A stretch of 12,592 nt of DNA from Nitrososphaerales archaeon TH1920 (GTDB lineage: Archaea; Thermoproteota; Nitrososphaeria; Nitrososphaerales; Nitrososphaeraceae). The position numbers were made by a program, and so were the translations under genes. Positions 1 through 6,947 of the stretch are shown piece after piece. The stretch lies in NCBI GenBank assembly GCA_014523495.1, contig JAATVM010000153.1, positions 1-12,592 of the forward strand, given 5' to 3'. The notes beneath the pieces were generated by a model, which ran no database searches, was not told the DNA's origin, and was given only the letters and a program-made list of their open reading frames with translations. How positions within the stretch are numbered: position 1 is the first letter of the stretch; the number at the start of each line of letters is the position of its first letter.

Positions 1-55
1 AATAATTAACTCCATGGCCTGCTAAAATAACTATAATTCTTTCTGACAATTTCAA
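1..55 (-). CDS. Possible N-terminus of a minus-strand gene cut by the window edge
   Basis: Read leftwards from a TTG at 55-53, one minus-strand frame stays open to the window edge and gives MKLSERIIVILAGHGVNY. It resembles the start of a small alpha/beta enzyme: a hydrophobic beta strand followed by GHG. A stop (TGA) lies five codons upstream, so the protein would have to begin at TTG 55 or TTG 49. A weak AT-rich stretch at about 85-92 could serve as a TATA box for a leaderless message. Only 18 codons are visible, so no family can be named and chance is a real possibility. An ATG at 67 in another frame gives only about 20 residues before a stop. Confidence 0.2.
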   Translation of the reverse strand, partial: MKLSERIIVILAGHGVNY

Positions 56-233
56 AACTTCTTTTCATGGGTTATTACTCTGGGAAATTTAGCACTAAAT
101 CTAAACTGAAGGGAAGTTCTGGCATTCCAGAGCTTGACCATGTTTTTAGAGGGAATTTGATAGAAAGTAGAATGGTATAGAATTTCAGTATTTGGATGTA
201 TCTGAATCCTCTTTTAGGGACAATTTTGTCCTT

Positions 234-250
234 AATCCCTTTCGGCCCAC
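234..250 (+). repeat. Direct repeat copy 1, tRNA 3'-end-like
   Basis: The bases AATCCCTTTCGGCCCAC match a second copy at 347-363 in 16 of 17 positions, in the same orientation and 113 bases apart. Here the repeat is followed by CA, making CCCACCA, like an acceptor strand, discriminator base and CCA. The hairpin GGACAATTTTGTCC (218-231) lies two bases upstream. No matching 5' acceptor (GGGCC type) or anticodon arm is visible upstream, so this is not an intact tRNA gene. Confidence 0.5.
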
Positions 251-346
251 CATATTTTTAGCACAAATTTCATTGTTTGAAGAATTGATGATAGTCACTA
301 ATAACGACTTAAAATTTAGATGTGGATTCACATCGTAAACAATGTC

Positions 347-363
347 AATCCCTTCCGGCCCAC
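347..363 (+). repeat. Direct repeat copy 2, tRNA 3'-end-like
   Basis: The bases AATCCCTTCCGGCCCAC differ from copy 1 by one base. The seven bases before CCC (TGTCAAT) only loosely resemble a T-loop (TTCRANY). A perfect 6-bp hairpin GATGTG-GATT-CACATC lies at 319-334. The two copies could be remnants of tRNA-derived attachment sites, or a short repeat unrelated to tRNA. Confidence 0.45.
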
Positions 364-534
364 ATCAAGATGCAATAAATGACCACACTAGCTGGATCAG
401 AACCCAGAAAGCATAATGTAAAAAAATACAATAATCAAATTCACGGAATATCGTTATATTTTCATTAAAAAATCCTTAGACTAAATTAATTATTCAATCC
501 ATCAATTTAATAACTGAGCAATAAGATCTATTCG

Positions 535-1248
535 TTAAGATAAAGAGTTGCGATATTCCTCTTTTGTCCAATCAATAAGTGATGTCAATTCGGTAGTTGC
601 ATAGTCAACATCCATGTCCTGTGATACTTGCAAGAGATCGTTGTTTGTATATATAGCTATTCTTAAATCAACCCCAACCTTGCTCCTTAGTGTCTTGATT
701 GTATTGGACAAAAACCTTAAGGTATTTGCATTAAAAGAAAATATCAGGATTGCCGCTAATCCATCGGCATTTTTTAATTTCTTAATAATAAGCCTTTGAA
801 TATCAATATCGAAAAAAGGATCTATCTTATTTTCGACATTCCCCAAATACAGAGAATGCCATCCCATCAAATGAAATATTACAGATGCAATTCTAGCCTG
901 GTAAGTAGCCTCTTCGGATCCAGAAACGATTAACGAGTATGCTTTTAGTTGCGGAATATCTATTGTAGAAACGAATTTTGTCATCAACGCAAGATCTAAG
1001 GCAGTAGTAAAAATTAATAATCTCTCACTTTCATTTATTTTTCCTCTGTCGTACATGTCATTTATTATATTCAAAGTTGGTAAAATAATATCAAATAAAA
1101 TTCTCTCCTTTGATATCGTTGAAAATAATAAATTAGAAATTATGTTTTTTGCCTGTGATTCGTTTCCTTGAATCAGGCAATCTAAAAATTTTTGTTGTAA
1201 ATTGTGAATATTTAAAGGAAATTCAATGTGTGGAGCTTCTTTATCCAA
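535..1248 (-). CDS. B12-binding-like sensory domain protein, probably the C-terminal part of a frameshifted regulator
   Basis: The 237-residue product looks like a cobalamin-binding module. Residues about 15-95 form a helical cap, with the usual pattern of a helix pair, LPTLNIINDMYDRGKI and an E-rich helix. Residues about 105-230 form a Rossmann-type domain, with VSGSEEATYQAR at the place of the nucleotide-loop motif and MGWHSLYLGN after it. The DxHxxG-type histidine that ligates cobalt is not seen, so it may bind another ligand or none. The only start is a TTG at 1248, with no ribosome site, inside the end of the upstream winged-helix frame (37-base overlap). The frame stays open upstream to a run of ten A's and there reads IGTVNVWYL, a typical wing ending. 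I therefore read it as the second half of one gene spanning 535-1445. The family call rests on pattern recognition only. Confidence 0.7.
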   Translation of the reverse strand: MDKEAPHIEFPLNIHNLQQKFLDCLIQGNESQAKNIISNLLFSTISKERILFDIILPTLNIINDMYDRGKINESERLLIFTTALDLALMTKFVSTIDIPQLKAYSLIVSGSEEATYQARIASVIFHLMGWHSLYLGNVENKIDPFFDIDIQRLIIKKLKNADGLAAILIFSFNANTLRFLSNTIKTLRSKVGVDLRIAIYTNNDLLQVSQDMDVDYATTELTSLIDWTKEEYRNSLS

Positions 1249-1445
1249 GTACCATACATTAACTGTTCCAATTTTTTTTTTCTAATTAATCCTTGCGCAA
1301 GCATTAGATTCAGGTATTTTGTTAGAGTCATTCGATTTATTTTGGTCTTTGATGCTAATTCAATTCCAGACAGACCGGCGTAGCTTTCAGTTAAAGCAGA
1401 ATATACCTTTTGTTTTACTTCCTCAAAATTATACCCATAATGCAT
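1212..1445 (-). CDS. Winged-helix DNA-binding domain, probably the N-terminal part of the same frameshifted regulator
   Basis: The product is 77 residues as read. Residues 7-58 form a compact winged helix: FEEVKQKVYSALTE, then GIELASKTKINRMTLTKYL as the helix-turn-helix, then MLAQGLIRKKK leading into the wing. After KKK the frame runs into LEQLMYGTWIKKL and a stop, which is not a wing. In the -1 frame the same DNA reads KKKIGTVNVWYLDKE and continues into the B12-binding-like domain. The switch point is a ten-A run at 1272-1281. The ATG at 1445 has a TATA-like TTAAAATA about 24 bases upstream, consistent with a leaderless message. It is divergent from argG across 100 bases and could regulate it, but that is inference. 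The last 19 or so residues are probably not real protein. Confidence 0.65.
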   Translation of the reverse strand: MHYGYNFEEVKQKVYSALTESYAGLSGIELASKTKINRMTLTKYLNLMLAQGLIRKKKLEQLMYGTWIKKLHTLNFL

Positions 1446-1465
1446 AGAGATTATTGATCACGTGT

Positions 1466-1473
1466 ATTTTAAT
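1466..1473 (-). promoter_or_regulatory. TATA box of the minus-strand regulator
   Basis: On the minus strand TTAAAATA lies 21-28 bases upstream of the ATG at 1445, the spacing of an archaeal TATA box for a leaderless message. Two overlapping palindromes, TGATCA (1455-1460) and CACGTG (1459-1464), lie between this box and the regulator start. They could be an operator, but no second copy supports this. Confidence 0.45.
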
Positions 1474-1506
1474 AGTTTTCATTTTTTAGATATTCTAGGA
1501 TTAACC

Positions 1507-1518
1507 AAAAAATATAAG
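1507..1518 (+). promoter_or_regulatory. TATA box of argG
   Basis: The AT-rich AAAAAATATAAG is preceded by ACC, and its centre lies about 33 bases before the ATG at 1546. This predicts a message starting a few bases before the ATG, so with little or no leader. It also supports 1546 as the start rather than the in-frame GTG at 1462, which would lie upstream of the promoter. Confidence 0.5.
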
Positions 1519-1545
1519 TCTATTCTTATATCGGTTGCATTAGTT

Positions 1546-2757
1546 ATGTCCAAAAAAAAGGTCGTTTTAGCTTTCTCTGGAGGATTGGATACTTCTGTAT
1601 GTGTAAAATACCTTCAAAATAATCATAACATGGATGTAATTACAGCTACTATTGATTGCGGACAAGAAGATGATTTTGAAGAAATAAGAAAAAAATCAAA
1701 AATTCTTGGTGCTATAAAGCATATTAATATTGAAGCAAAAAAGGAATTCGCAGAAAAATATGTTAGCAGATCAATAAAGGCAAATGGTCTTTATCAAGGA
1801 AAATACCCTCTTGCTACTGCGTTAGTACGTCCTTTAATCGCAGATAAAATAATGAAGATAGCTGCTCAGGAGAATGCAACCGCAGTAGCACATGGATGCA
1901 CTGGAAAAGGAAATGATCAAGTTAGATTTGATATTTCAATGTCGTGTATAGATCCAAGTATCAAGATTATCGCACCTATAAGGGAAATGAACCTTACACG
2001 GGATCTCGAAATCAAATACGCTAAAAAAAACAATGTTCCACTTAAAGAAGAAATTAAAAAATATAGTACGGACACAAATATGTGGGGGAGAGCTATAGAA
2101 GCAGGAATATTGGAGGATCCTTGGCTTGAACCTCCTGAAGAAATTTTTAGTTTGGTTAAACTTGAGAATATTCCTGCCGAATATTTAGAACTAGAATTTG
2201 AAAATGGAACACCCGTAGGAGTTGACAATCGAAAAATGAGTTTGAGGGACATAATTACATATTTGAATATCAAGGCGGGTAGACATGGAGTTGGTGTGAT
2301 TGATCATATTGAAGACAGAGTTGTTGGAATCAAGACAAGAGAAATATATGAAGCCCCTGCAGCGCACACTATAATAGAAGCTCACAAAGATTTGGAACAA
2401 CTAGTTTTAACCAAGCATGAATTACGGTTTAAGCAGATTGTGGATAATCAATGGAGTTGGATGGTTTATTCTGGATTATGGTTCGATCCTCTTAGAGAAG
2501 ACTTGGATAGGTTTATAGAGGCAACTCAAAATAGAGTTACCGGAAAAGTAAGAATGAAATTGCAAAATGGATCGTTAAAAGTAGTTGGAAGAAAATCTAC
2601 AAATTCATTATACAGACAGACACTTGCGACATATGCCTCAGAGTCCATATTTGATCAAAACCTTGCAAAAGGTTTTATAGAGTTATGGGGAATGGAAACA
2701 GTTATTGCCAATAGATTATCAAAGACTTTATCTACAGAAAGGAAGGGAGAAAAATAG
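1546..2757 (+). CDS. argG: Argininosuccinate synthase
   Basis: Joins citrulline and aspartate using ATP to make argininosuccinate, the penultimate step of arginine synthesis, in the cytoplasm. The 403 residues match the usual length of about 400. The N-type ATP pyrophosphatase loop AFSGGLDTSV is at residues 9-18. Further family hallmarks are ALVRPLIADKI, VAHGCTGKGNDQVRF, and STDTNMWGRAIE with LEDPW. The start is the ATG at 1546: the protein then begins MSKKKVVLAF, as in the family, and the TATA-like box at about 1507-1518 fits. An in-frame GTG at 1462 would add 28 residues unlike the family. The stop is only three bases before the first lysW, so the two are very likely co-transcribed. This ties the first lysW-ligase pair to arginine. 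argH and argF are not in the window. Confidence 0.96.
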   Translation: MSKKKVVLAFSGGLDTSVCVKYLQNNHNMDVITATIDCGQEDDFEEIRKKSKILGAIKHINIEAKKEFAEKYVSRSIKANGLYQGKYPLATALVRPLIADKIMKIAAQENATAVAHGCTGKGNDQVRFDISMSCIDPSIKIIAPIREMNLTRDLEIKYAKKNNVPLKEEIKKYSTDTNMWGRAIEAGILEDPWLEPPEEIFSLVKLENIPAEYLELEFENGTPVGVDNRKMSLRDIITYLNIKAGRHGVGVIDHIEDRVVGIKTREIYEAPAAHTIIEAHKDLEQLVLTKHELRFKQIVDNQWSWMVYSGLWFDPLREDLDRFIEATQNRVTGKVRMKLQNGSLKVVGRKSTNSLYRQTLATYASESIFDQNLAKGFIELWGMETVIANRLSKTLSTERKGEK

Positions 2758-2760
2758 AAA

Positions 2761-2934
2761 ATGAAAAAAGATTGTAAAGATTGTGGTGCTGAGCTGACTA
2801 TACCTCAGGATTCCATGGTTGGTGAAATTATAACATGCCCAGATTGCGGTACCGATTTTGAAATTATATCTAAAAATCAAGAATCTGTCGAGATGAAAGA
2901 GGCTGAATCAGTCGCAGAAGACTGGGGACAATAG
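2761..2934 (+). CDS. lysW: Amino-group carrier protein LysW, copy 1, with a Gln C-terminus
   Basis: A 57-residue acidic carrier protein. In the LysW pathway the substrate's alpha-amino group is linked to the side-chain carboxyl of the C-terminal glutamate, and the following enzymes work on the tethered intermediate. The Zn-ribbon cysteines are present as CKDC (residues 5-8) and CPDC (26-29), followed by an acidic tail. The tail ends EDWGQ (GAC TGG GGA CAA TAG) instead of the usual EDWGE, so the known attachment residue is glutamine. A single C-to-G change would restore Glu. The second copy at 8630-8797 ends EDWGE. The gene starts three bases after argG, and its stop is followed directly by the ligase start. 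From this context it is probably the carrier paired with the arginine-branch ligase. Identity as LysW is sure; function with Gln at the end is open. Confidence 0.93.
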   Translation: MKKDCKDCGAELTIPQDSMVGEIITCPDCGTDFEIISKNQESVEMKEAESVAEDWGQ

Positions 2935-3795
2935 TTGATTAGAATATGCATAATTTATGATAAAATAAGATTTGAAGAAAAAAAAATATATAACAAGATC
3001 AAAGAAAAAGGCTTCGACGCTACTCTAGTGGACGGGAAATCATTAATATTTGATACTGAATCAAGTAAACATGACCCAGTATTTGGTGACATAATATTAC
3101 AGCGTGTGATTAGTTATTACAGAGGCTTACACTTAACTTATTGTCTAGAACAGACAGGATTATCTGTTGTAAATTCATATAATGTTAGCGAGATCTGTGG
3201 TAATAAACTAATCACTTCAATGGTTTTAAAAAAGAATAATGTACCAACACCAAAGACTACTTTTGCTTTTAGCACGGAATCAGCAAGAGAGTGTATGAAA
3301 AATTTAGGGTATCCCCTGGTAGTTAAACCAATAATTGGTTCATGGGGACGTGGTATTTACCAAATAAAAGATCAATCAATGGCCGAAATGCTGTTAGAGA
3401 CAAGACAAGATAATGATAATTCATTCTCTAGAATTTATTATTTCCAAGAATTGATAGATCGTCCGTCTCGCGATATAAGATGCATCGTGGTTGGAGATGA
3501 GATTGTTGCATCTGTTTATAGACATTCTTCTGAAAATGAGTGGCGTACCAATGTTGCGATGGGCGGCAGAACAGAAGAAGCCCCATTGACTTCACAATTA
3601 CAAGAAATCGTATTAAAAGCGTCGAAGGCCATCGGTAGCGGCATTTTGGGGGTGGATCTCATGGAAGATAGAGAAAGAGGATATTTAGTGCATGAGGTAA
3701 ACAATACTGTAGAGTTTAGGGGAGCTTCAGCTGTTTGTAAATCTGACATTGCTGGTGCTATGACGGACTATCTGGTAAGGAGGTCTACGAAATAG
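2935..3795 (+). CDS. argX: LysW ligase of the LysX/ArgX family, probably glutamate-specific (ArgX)
   Basis: ATP-grasp enzyme of 286 residues that joins an amino acid to the LysW tail. Visible elements are NKLITSMVLKKNNVPTPKT, the ATP-binding strand PLVVKPIIGSWGRG, the central RDIRCIVVGDEIVASVYR, WRTNVAMGG, and the metal-binding end GVDLMED followed by HEVNNTVEFRG. The start is a TTG placed directly after the lysW stop (TAG TTG), which makes the N-terminus IRICIIYDKIRFEE as expected. The choice of ArgX over LysX is inference: it sits behind argG and ahead of argC/B/D. It has GSWGRGIY and EFRGASAV where the second copy has the more LysX-like GSWGRMVA and EFKNTVRV. The opposite assignment, or relaxed specificity, cannot be excluded. 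Confidence 0.85.
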   Translation: MIRICIIYDKIRFEEKKIYNKIKEKGFDATLVDGKSLIFDTESSKHDPVFGDIILQRVISYYRGLHLTYCLEQTGLSVVNSYNVSEICGNKLITSMVLKKNNVPTPKTTFAFSTESARECMKNLGYPLVVKPIIGSWGRGIYQIKDQSMAEMLLETRQDNDNSFSRIYYFQELIDRPSRDIRCIVVGDEIVASVYRHSSENEWRTNVAMGGRTEEAPLTSQLQEIVLKASKAIGSGILGVDLMEDRERGYLVHEVNNTVEFRGASAVCKSDIAGAMTDYLVRRSTK

Positions 3796-3814
3796 ATTTA
3801 CATATCGATGAAGT

Positions 3815-3826
3815 TCTATATTTATT
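3815..3826 (+). promoter_or_regulatory. Possible TATA box for the argC-argB-argD-lrp operon
   Basis: TCTATATTTATT lies in the 118-base gap between the first ligase and argC, the longest break between argG and the Lrp gene. It predicts transcription starting near 3848 with a leader of about 65 bases. A weaker candidate, TTCATAAG near 3869-3876, would give a shorter leader. A ribosome site GGAAG at 3901-3905 supports a leadered message. Confidence 0.35.
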
Positions 3827-3913
3827 TGTCAATTGAATAATCGAATGTTTTGTCTTTGATAACAAAATTCATAAGATGTCACAATAGAAATTTTGTTAAA
3901 GGAAGAATTTGAT

Positions 3914-4966
3914 ATGAAGGTAGGTGTAATTGGCGCTTCAGGATATGTTGGTGGTGAACTCTTACGACTACTTGTTGTTCATCCGGATGTTGAATTAAGT
4001 GTGTGTACCTCTAGACAGAATGCAGGAGAGTATGTTCATAGAAGACATCCTAGTCTAAAGGGTTTCATAAATCTCACATTTTCATCCATGGAATTAGACA
4101 AGTTGGTGAAACAGTGCGATTTGGTATTTGTATCGGTTCCACACGGTAATGCGTTAAACATTGTCAAGGATCTATATGATACGGGAATAAAGATAATTGA
4201 CCTGTCAGCGGACTACCGTCTGAAGAATGCTGATGACTATGTTAAATGGTATGGATGGGAACACCCATTCCCTGATTTACTTTCTAAATCTGTATACGGA
4301 ATACCAGAGTTACATAGAAATGAAATCAAGGATGCACAATTAGTCTCATGTCCTGGATGTATGGCAGTAACGTCAATTTTGGCATTGAACCCTTTGATGG
4401 AGAATAAATTAATTGATACTAGTCATATAATAGTAGATGCTAAGATAGGATCGTCTGGTGCAGGTTCTACTGATAGTCCAGGTACTCATCATGCAATGAG
4501 GTATGGTGTTATTAGACCATACAAACCTTCCAAACACAGACATACAGGTGAAATTGAACAAGAACTAAGCATTGTATCAGGTGAAAAAATTAAGATAAGT
4601 ATGAGTCCTCATGCAGTTAATCTGGTAAGAGGAATATTAACAACAAATCATGTATTTCTTAACGCACCAATTTCAGAAATTGAGTTATGGAAAGCTTATA
4701 GAAATTCTTACAAAGATGAACCTTTCATTAGATTGATAAAAGACAAAAAAGGGCTTTACAAATTCCCAGATCCTAAATTTGTGGTAGGTTCTAACTTCTG
4801 TGATGTTGGCTTTGATATGGACGAAAATACTAACCGTATCGTGGCTCTGTCAGCTTCAGATAATTTGATGAAAGGCGCTGCAGGTTCTGCCATACAAAAT
4901 ATGAATCTTATGTGTGGTTATAATGAAACTGATGGATTAAAGTACACACCATTAACACCGGTATGA
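3914..4966 (+). CDS. argC: LysW-gamma-aminoadipyl/glutamyl-6-phosphate reductase (ArgC/LysY)
   Basis: NADPH-dependent reductase that turns the LysW-bound acyl phosphate into the semialdehyde, third step of the carrier pathway. The product is 350 residues from the ATG at 3914. The Rossmann motif GVIGASGYVGGELL is at residues 4-17, and the catalytic cysteine is in SCPGCMA (C149). The conserved AKIGSSGAGSTDSPGT and the KHRHTGEIEQ histidine motif follow. The ATG gives a family-like MKVGVIGAS with GGAAG nine bases upstream; an in-frame TTG at 3893 would add seven residues unlike the family. The stop overlaps the next start as ATGA, so the two are translationally coupled. Only one copy is present, so it probably serves both lysine and ornithine synthesis, as known for Sulfolobus LysY. 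Confidence 0.93.
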   Translation: MKVGVIGASGYVGGELLRLLVVHPDVELSVCTSRQNAGEYVHRRHPSLKGFINLTFSSMELDKLVKQCDLVFVSVPHGNALNIVKDLYDTGIKIIDLSADYRLKNADDYVKWYGWEHPFPDLLSKSVYGIPELHRNEIKDAQLVSCPGCMAVTSILALNPLMENKLIDTSHIIVDAKIGSSGAGSTDSPGTHHAMRYGVIRPYKPSKHRHTGEIEQELSIVSGEKIKISMSPHAVNLVRGILTTNHVFLNAPISEIELWKAYRNSYKDEPFIRLIKDKKGLYKFPDPKFVVGSNFCDVGFDMDENTNRIVALSASDNLMKGAAGSAIQNMNLMCGYNETDGLKYTPLTPV

Positions 4967-5763
4967 TAGTCATAAAGTTTGGTGGAAGTGTACTTTATGA
5001 CTTGCATCCTTCCACAATCGAAGATATACATCAAATTTCATTGAATGAAAAAATGGTGTTAGTTCATGGCGGAGGTAATGAAGTCACCAATATAGCCACA
5101 AAGCTTGGAAAAGAACAGAGATTTATCGTTTCCCCTGGAGGTATAAGAAGTAGATACACAGATAAAGAAACAGCTGAAATTTACACTATGGTTATGTCTG
5201 GAAAAATTAATAAGATAATTGTCAGGATGCTAATACAAGCAGGAATAAGAGCGGTAGGAATTTCAGGAATAGATGATAATATTTTGAAGGCAATAAGAAA
5301 AACTAAATTAACCGTCTTAAATGAAAAAGGACGCAAGATGATTATCGAAGGTGGATATACTGGGAAAATTAGTTCCGTTGAAACTACGCTATTGAACACA
5401 TTGATGGATGAAGGTTATTTACCAGTGATATCACCCATAGCACTTAGTGAGAATTATGAATTTTTGAACGTGGATGGAGACAGGGCTGCAGCGTATATAG
5501 CTGGAAACTTAAAGGCTGATAAAGTAATTTTTCTTACTAACGTAAATGGTTTGTATTTAGATGACAAACTCGTAAAAAATCTTACCAGTAGTCAAGCAAG
5601 AGAGTGCCTCCCAAAAATAGGGTTTGGAATGGAAAAAAAAATATTGGCAAGTACAGAAGCCCTATCACTAGGGGCCAAAGAAGTGATAATCTCATCAGGA
5701 CGAGTATCCAATCCGATTACCAGTGCAATAAGTCATAAGGATTGTACGGTGATTTCAAATTGA
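4963..5763 (+). CDS. argB: LysW-gamma-aminoadipate/glutamate kinase (ArgB/LysZ)
   Basis: Amino-acid kinase family member of 266 residues, related to N-acetylglutamate kinase. It phosphorylates the free side-chain carboxyl of the LysW-bound substrate. Motifs are IKFGGSV (residues 4-10), VHGGGNEVT (about 34-42), GGIRSRYTDKET (about 59-70), LNVDGDRAAAYIAGNL and IFLTNVNGLYLD, and GFGMEKKILAS near the end. The start ATG overlaps the argC stop by four bases (ATGA). There is no long N-terminal helix of the kind seen in arginine-feedback-inhibited hexameric NAG kinases. With lysW-lysX pairs on both sides and no ArgJ/ArgA visible, the LysW-bound substrate is favoured over N-acetylglutamate. Confidence 0.92.
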   Translation: MIVIKFGGSVLYDLHPSTIEDIHQISLNEKMVLVHGGGNEVTNIATKLGKEQRFIVSPGGIRSRYTDKETAEIYTMVMSGKINKIIVRMLIQAGIRAVGISGIDDNILKAIRKTKLTVLNEKGRKMIIEGGYTGKISSVETTLLNTLMDEGYLPVISPIALSENYEFLNVDGDRAAAYIAGNLKADKVIFLTNVNGLYLDDKLVKNLTSSQARECLPKIGFGMEKKILASTEALSLGAKEVIISSGRVSNPITSAISHKDCTVISN

Positions 5764-6947
5764 TTCCTAATGAAGATTCTTTTTTAATAAATCTATATCA
5801 AAGATTTCCTGTTACTGTTGAAAGAGCACAAGGTGCAACAATATGGGATGCTGATGGAAAAGAATACATTGATTGTATGGGAGGTTACGGTGTAGCGATC
5901 ATAGGGCATTGCAATAAAGATGTAATAAAGGCAATAACTTTGCAAATGAACAAACTTATGGTCTGTCATATGTCCACCTATAACGATAGTAGACTTCAGT
6001 TTCTCTCAAAATTAAATTCAATAGCACCAGAGAACCTAAGCAGAATTTTCTTTAGTAATAGTGGAGCTGAATCCATAGAAGCTGCATTAAAATTTTCACG
6101 TAAATTTTCACAAAAAGGCGGAATAATTTCCATGTATGGTGGCTATCATGGAAAAACTTTTGGTGCATTATCTGTGACGTACAATTCCAAATACCGTAAA
6201 TCCTTTAACCCATTATTGGAAGGAATAAAATTTGTTCCTTTTGGTGATATATCGTCTCTTATTGATGCTATTGATGAAAGTATAGGAACTGTAATTCTTG
6301 AACCAATTCAAGGAGAATCTGGTATAATTATGCCTCCAGATGGGTATGTGAAAGCAGTAAGAGAAATATGCACTGAAAAAAAATTAGTTTTAATCTTTGA
6401 TGAAATACAGACTGGGCTTGGACGAACTGGAAAAATGTGGGCAGGTCAAAATTGGACTACTGCACCTGACATAATGTGTATCGCAAAAGGTATTGCCTCA
6501 GGGATTCCTACAGGAGTAACATTTGTCAAAGACGAAATAGCAAAGTGTATGAATTTGGGGGAACATTCTTCAACATTTGCTGGAAATCCAATTACGTGTT
6601 CTGCTGGGAGTGCTACAATAGACACAATAATAAAGGAAGATTTAGTAACAAAGGCTTCAGATACAGGCACTTATTTTAAAAAGAACCTTATCGAGTTAAA
6701 GGAAAAACATCCCATCATCAGAGATGTTAGAGGGATGGGCATGATGCTTGCATTAGAATCACGTTTTGATATAAGAGATATATTGATGGATGGTATAAGA
6801 AATGGACTTTTAATGTTATATTCAGGAAGAACAATAATACGGCTCCTCCCACCTTTAGTGATGAAGAAAGAACAGGTGAGCAGAGCTATTGAAATAATGG
6901 ATAAAATTTTGAGTCTCGAGGAGAAGAGGCGTAATGTCAAAAATTAA
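5760..6947 (+). CDS. argD: LysW-gamma-lysine/ornithine aminotransferase (ArgD/LysJ)
   Basis: Class III pyridoxal-phosphate aminotransferase that converts the LysW-bound semialdehyde to LysW-lysine or LysW-ornithine, using glutamate. About 395 residues. Visible are FFSNSGAESIEAALK (phosphate-binding turn), SMYGGYHGKTFGALS, LIFDEIQTGLGRTG, and MCIAKGIASGIPTG with the PLP lysine near residue 243. TFAGNPITCSAGSAT follows. I chose the TTG at 5760 because it overlaps the argB stop as TTGA, matching the stop-start overlaps elsewhere in the cluster, and gives the family-like N-terminus IPNEDSFLINLYQRFPV. An in-frame TTG at 5742 would add six residues. The 3' end overlaps the Lrp gene by 14 bases. A single copy is present, so probably shared by both branches. 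Confidence 0.92.
   Translation: MIPNEDSFLINLYQRFPVTVERAQGATIWDADGKEYIDCMGGYGVAIIGHCNKDVIKAITLQMNKLMVCHMSTYNDSRLQFLSKLNSIAPENLSRIFFSNSGAESIEAALKFSRKFSQKGGIISMYGGYHGKTFGALSVTYNSKYRKSFNPLLEGIKFVPFGDISSLIDAIDESIGTVILEPIQGESGIIMPPDGYVKAVREICTEKKLVLIFDEIQTGLGRTGKMWAGQNWTTAPDIMCIAKGIASGIPTGVTFVKDEIAKCMNLGEHSSTFAGNPITCSAGSATIDTIIKEDLVTKASDTGTYFKKNLIELKEKHPIIRDVRGMGMMLALESRFDIRDILMDGIRNGLLMLYSGRTIIRLLPPLVMKKEQVSRAIEIMDKILSLEEKRRNVKN

Larger units (their letters stand above)
56..534. other. Non-coding stretch with no convincing gene
   Basis: No open frame of useful length or recognisable protein is visible on either strand here. The region holds two tRNA-3'-end-like direct repeats (234-250 and 347-363), each preceded by a small perfect hairpin (218-231 and 319-334). 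The remainder is AT-rich and featureless. It lies downstream of the minus-strand regulator that ends at 535. A decayed gene or integration site is possible, but nothing identifies an integrase or element. Confidence 0.5.

Noticed and set aside
210..365. Intact tRNA gene in the left non-coding region
   Set aside because: The tRNA-like 3' ends have no matching 5' acceptor strand, D-arm or anticodon arm upstream.
614..799. Plus-strand frame of 61 codons inside the B12-binding-like gene
   Set aside because: It lies wholly antisense to a gene with recognisable domains, has no promoter or ribosome site, and resembles no known protein.
1462..1545. GTG start for argG 28 codons upstream
   Set aside because: It lies upstream of the TATA box and the added residues do not fit argininosuccinate synthase, which begins with a short stretch before the AFSGGLDTS loop.
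6446..6940. Several open frames on both strands within argD
   Set aside because: All are shadows of the aminotransferase, which has clear family motifs throughout.
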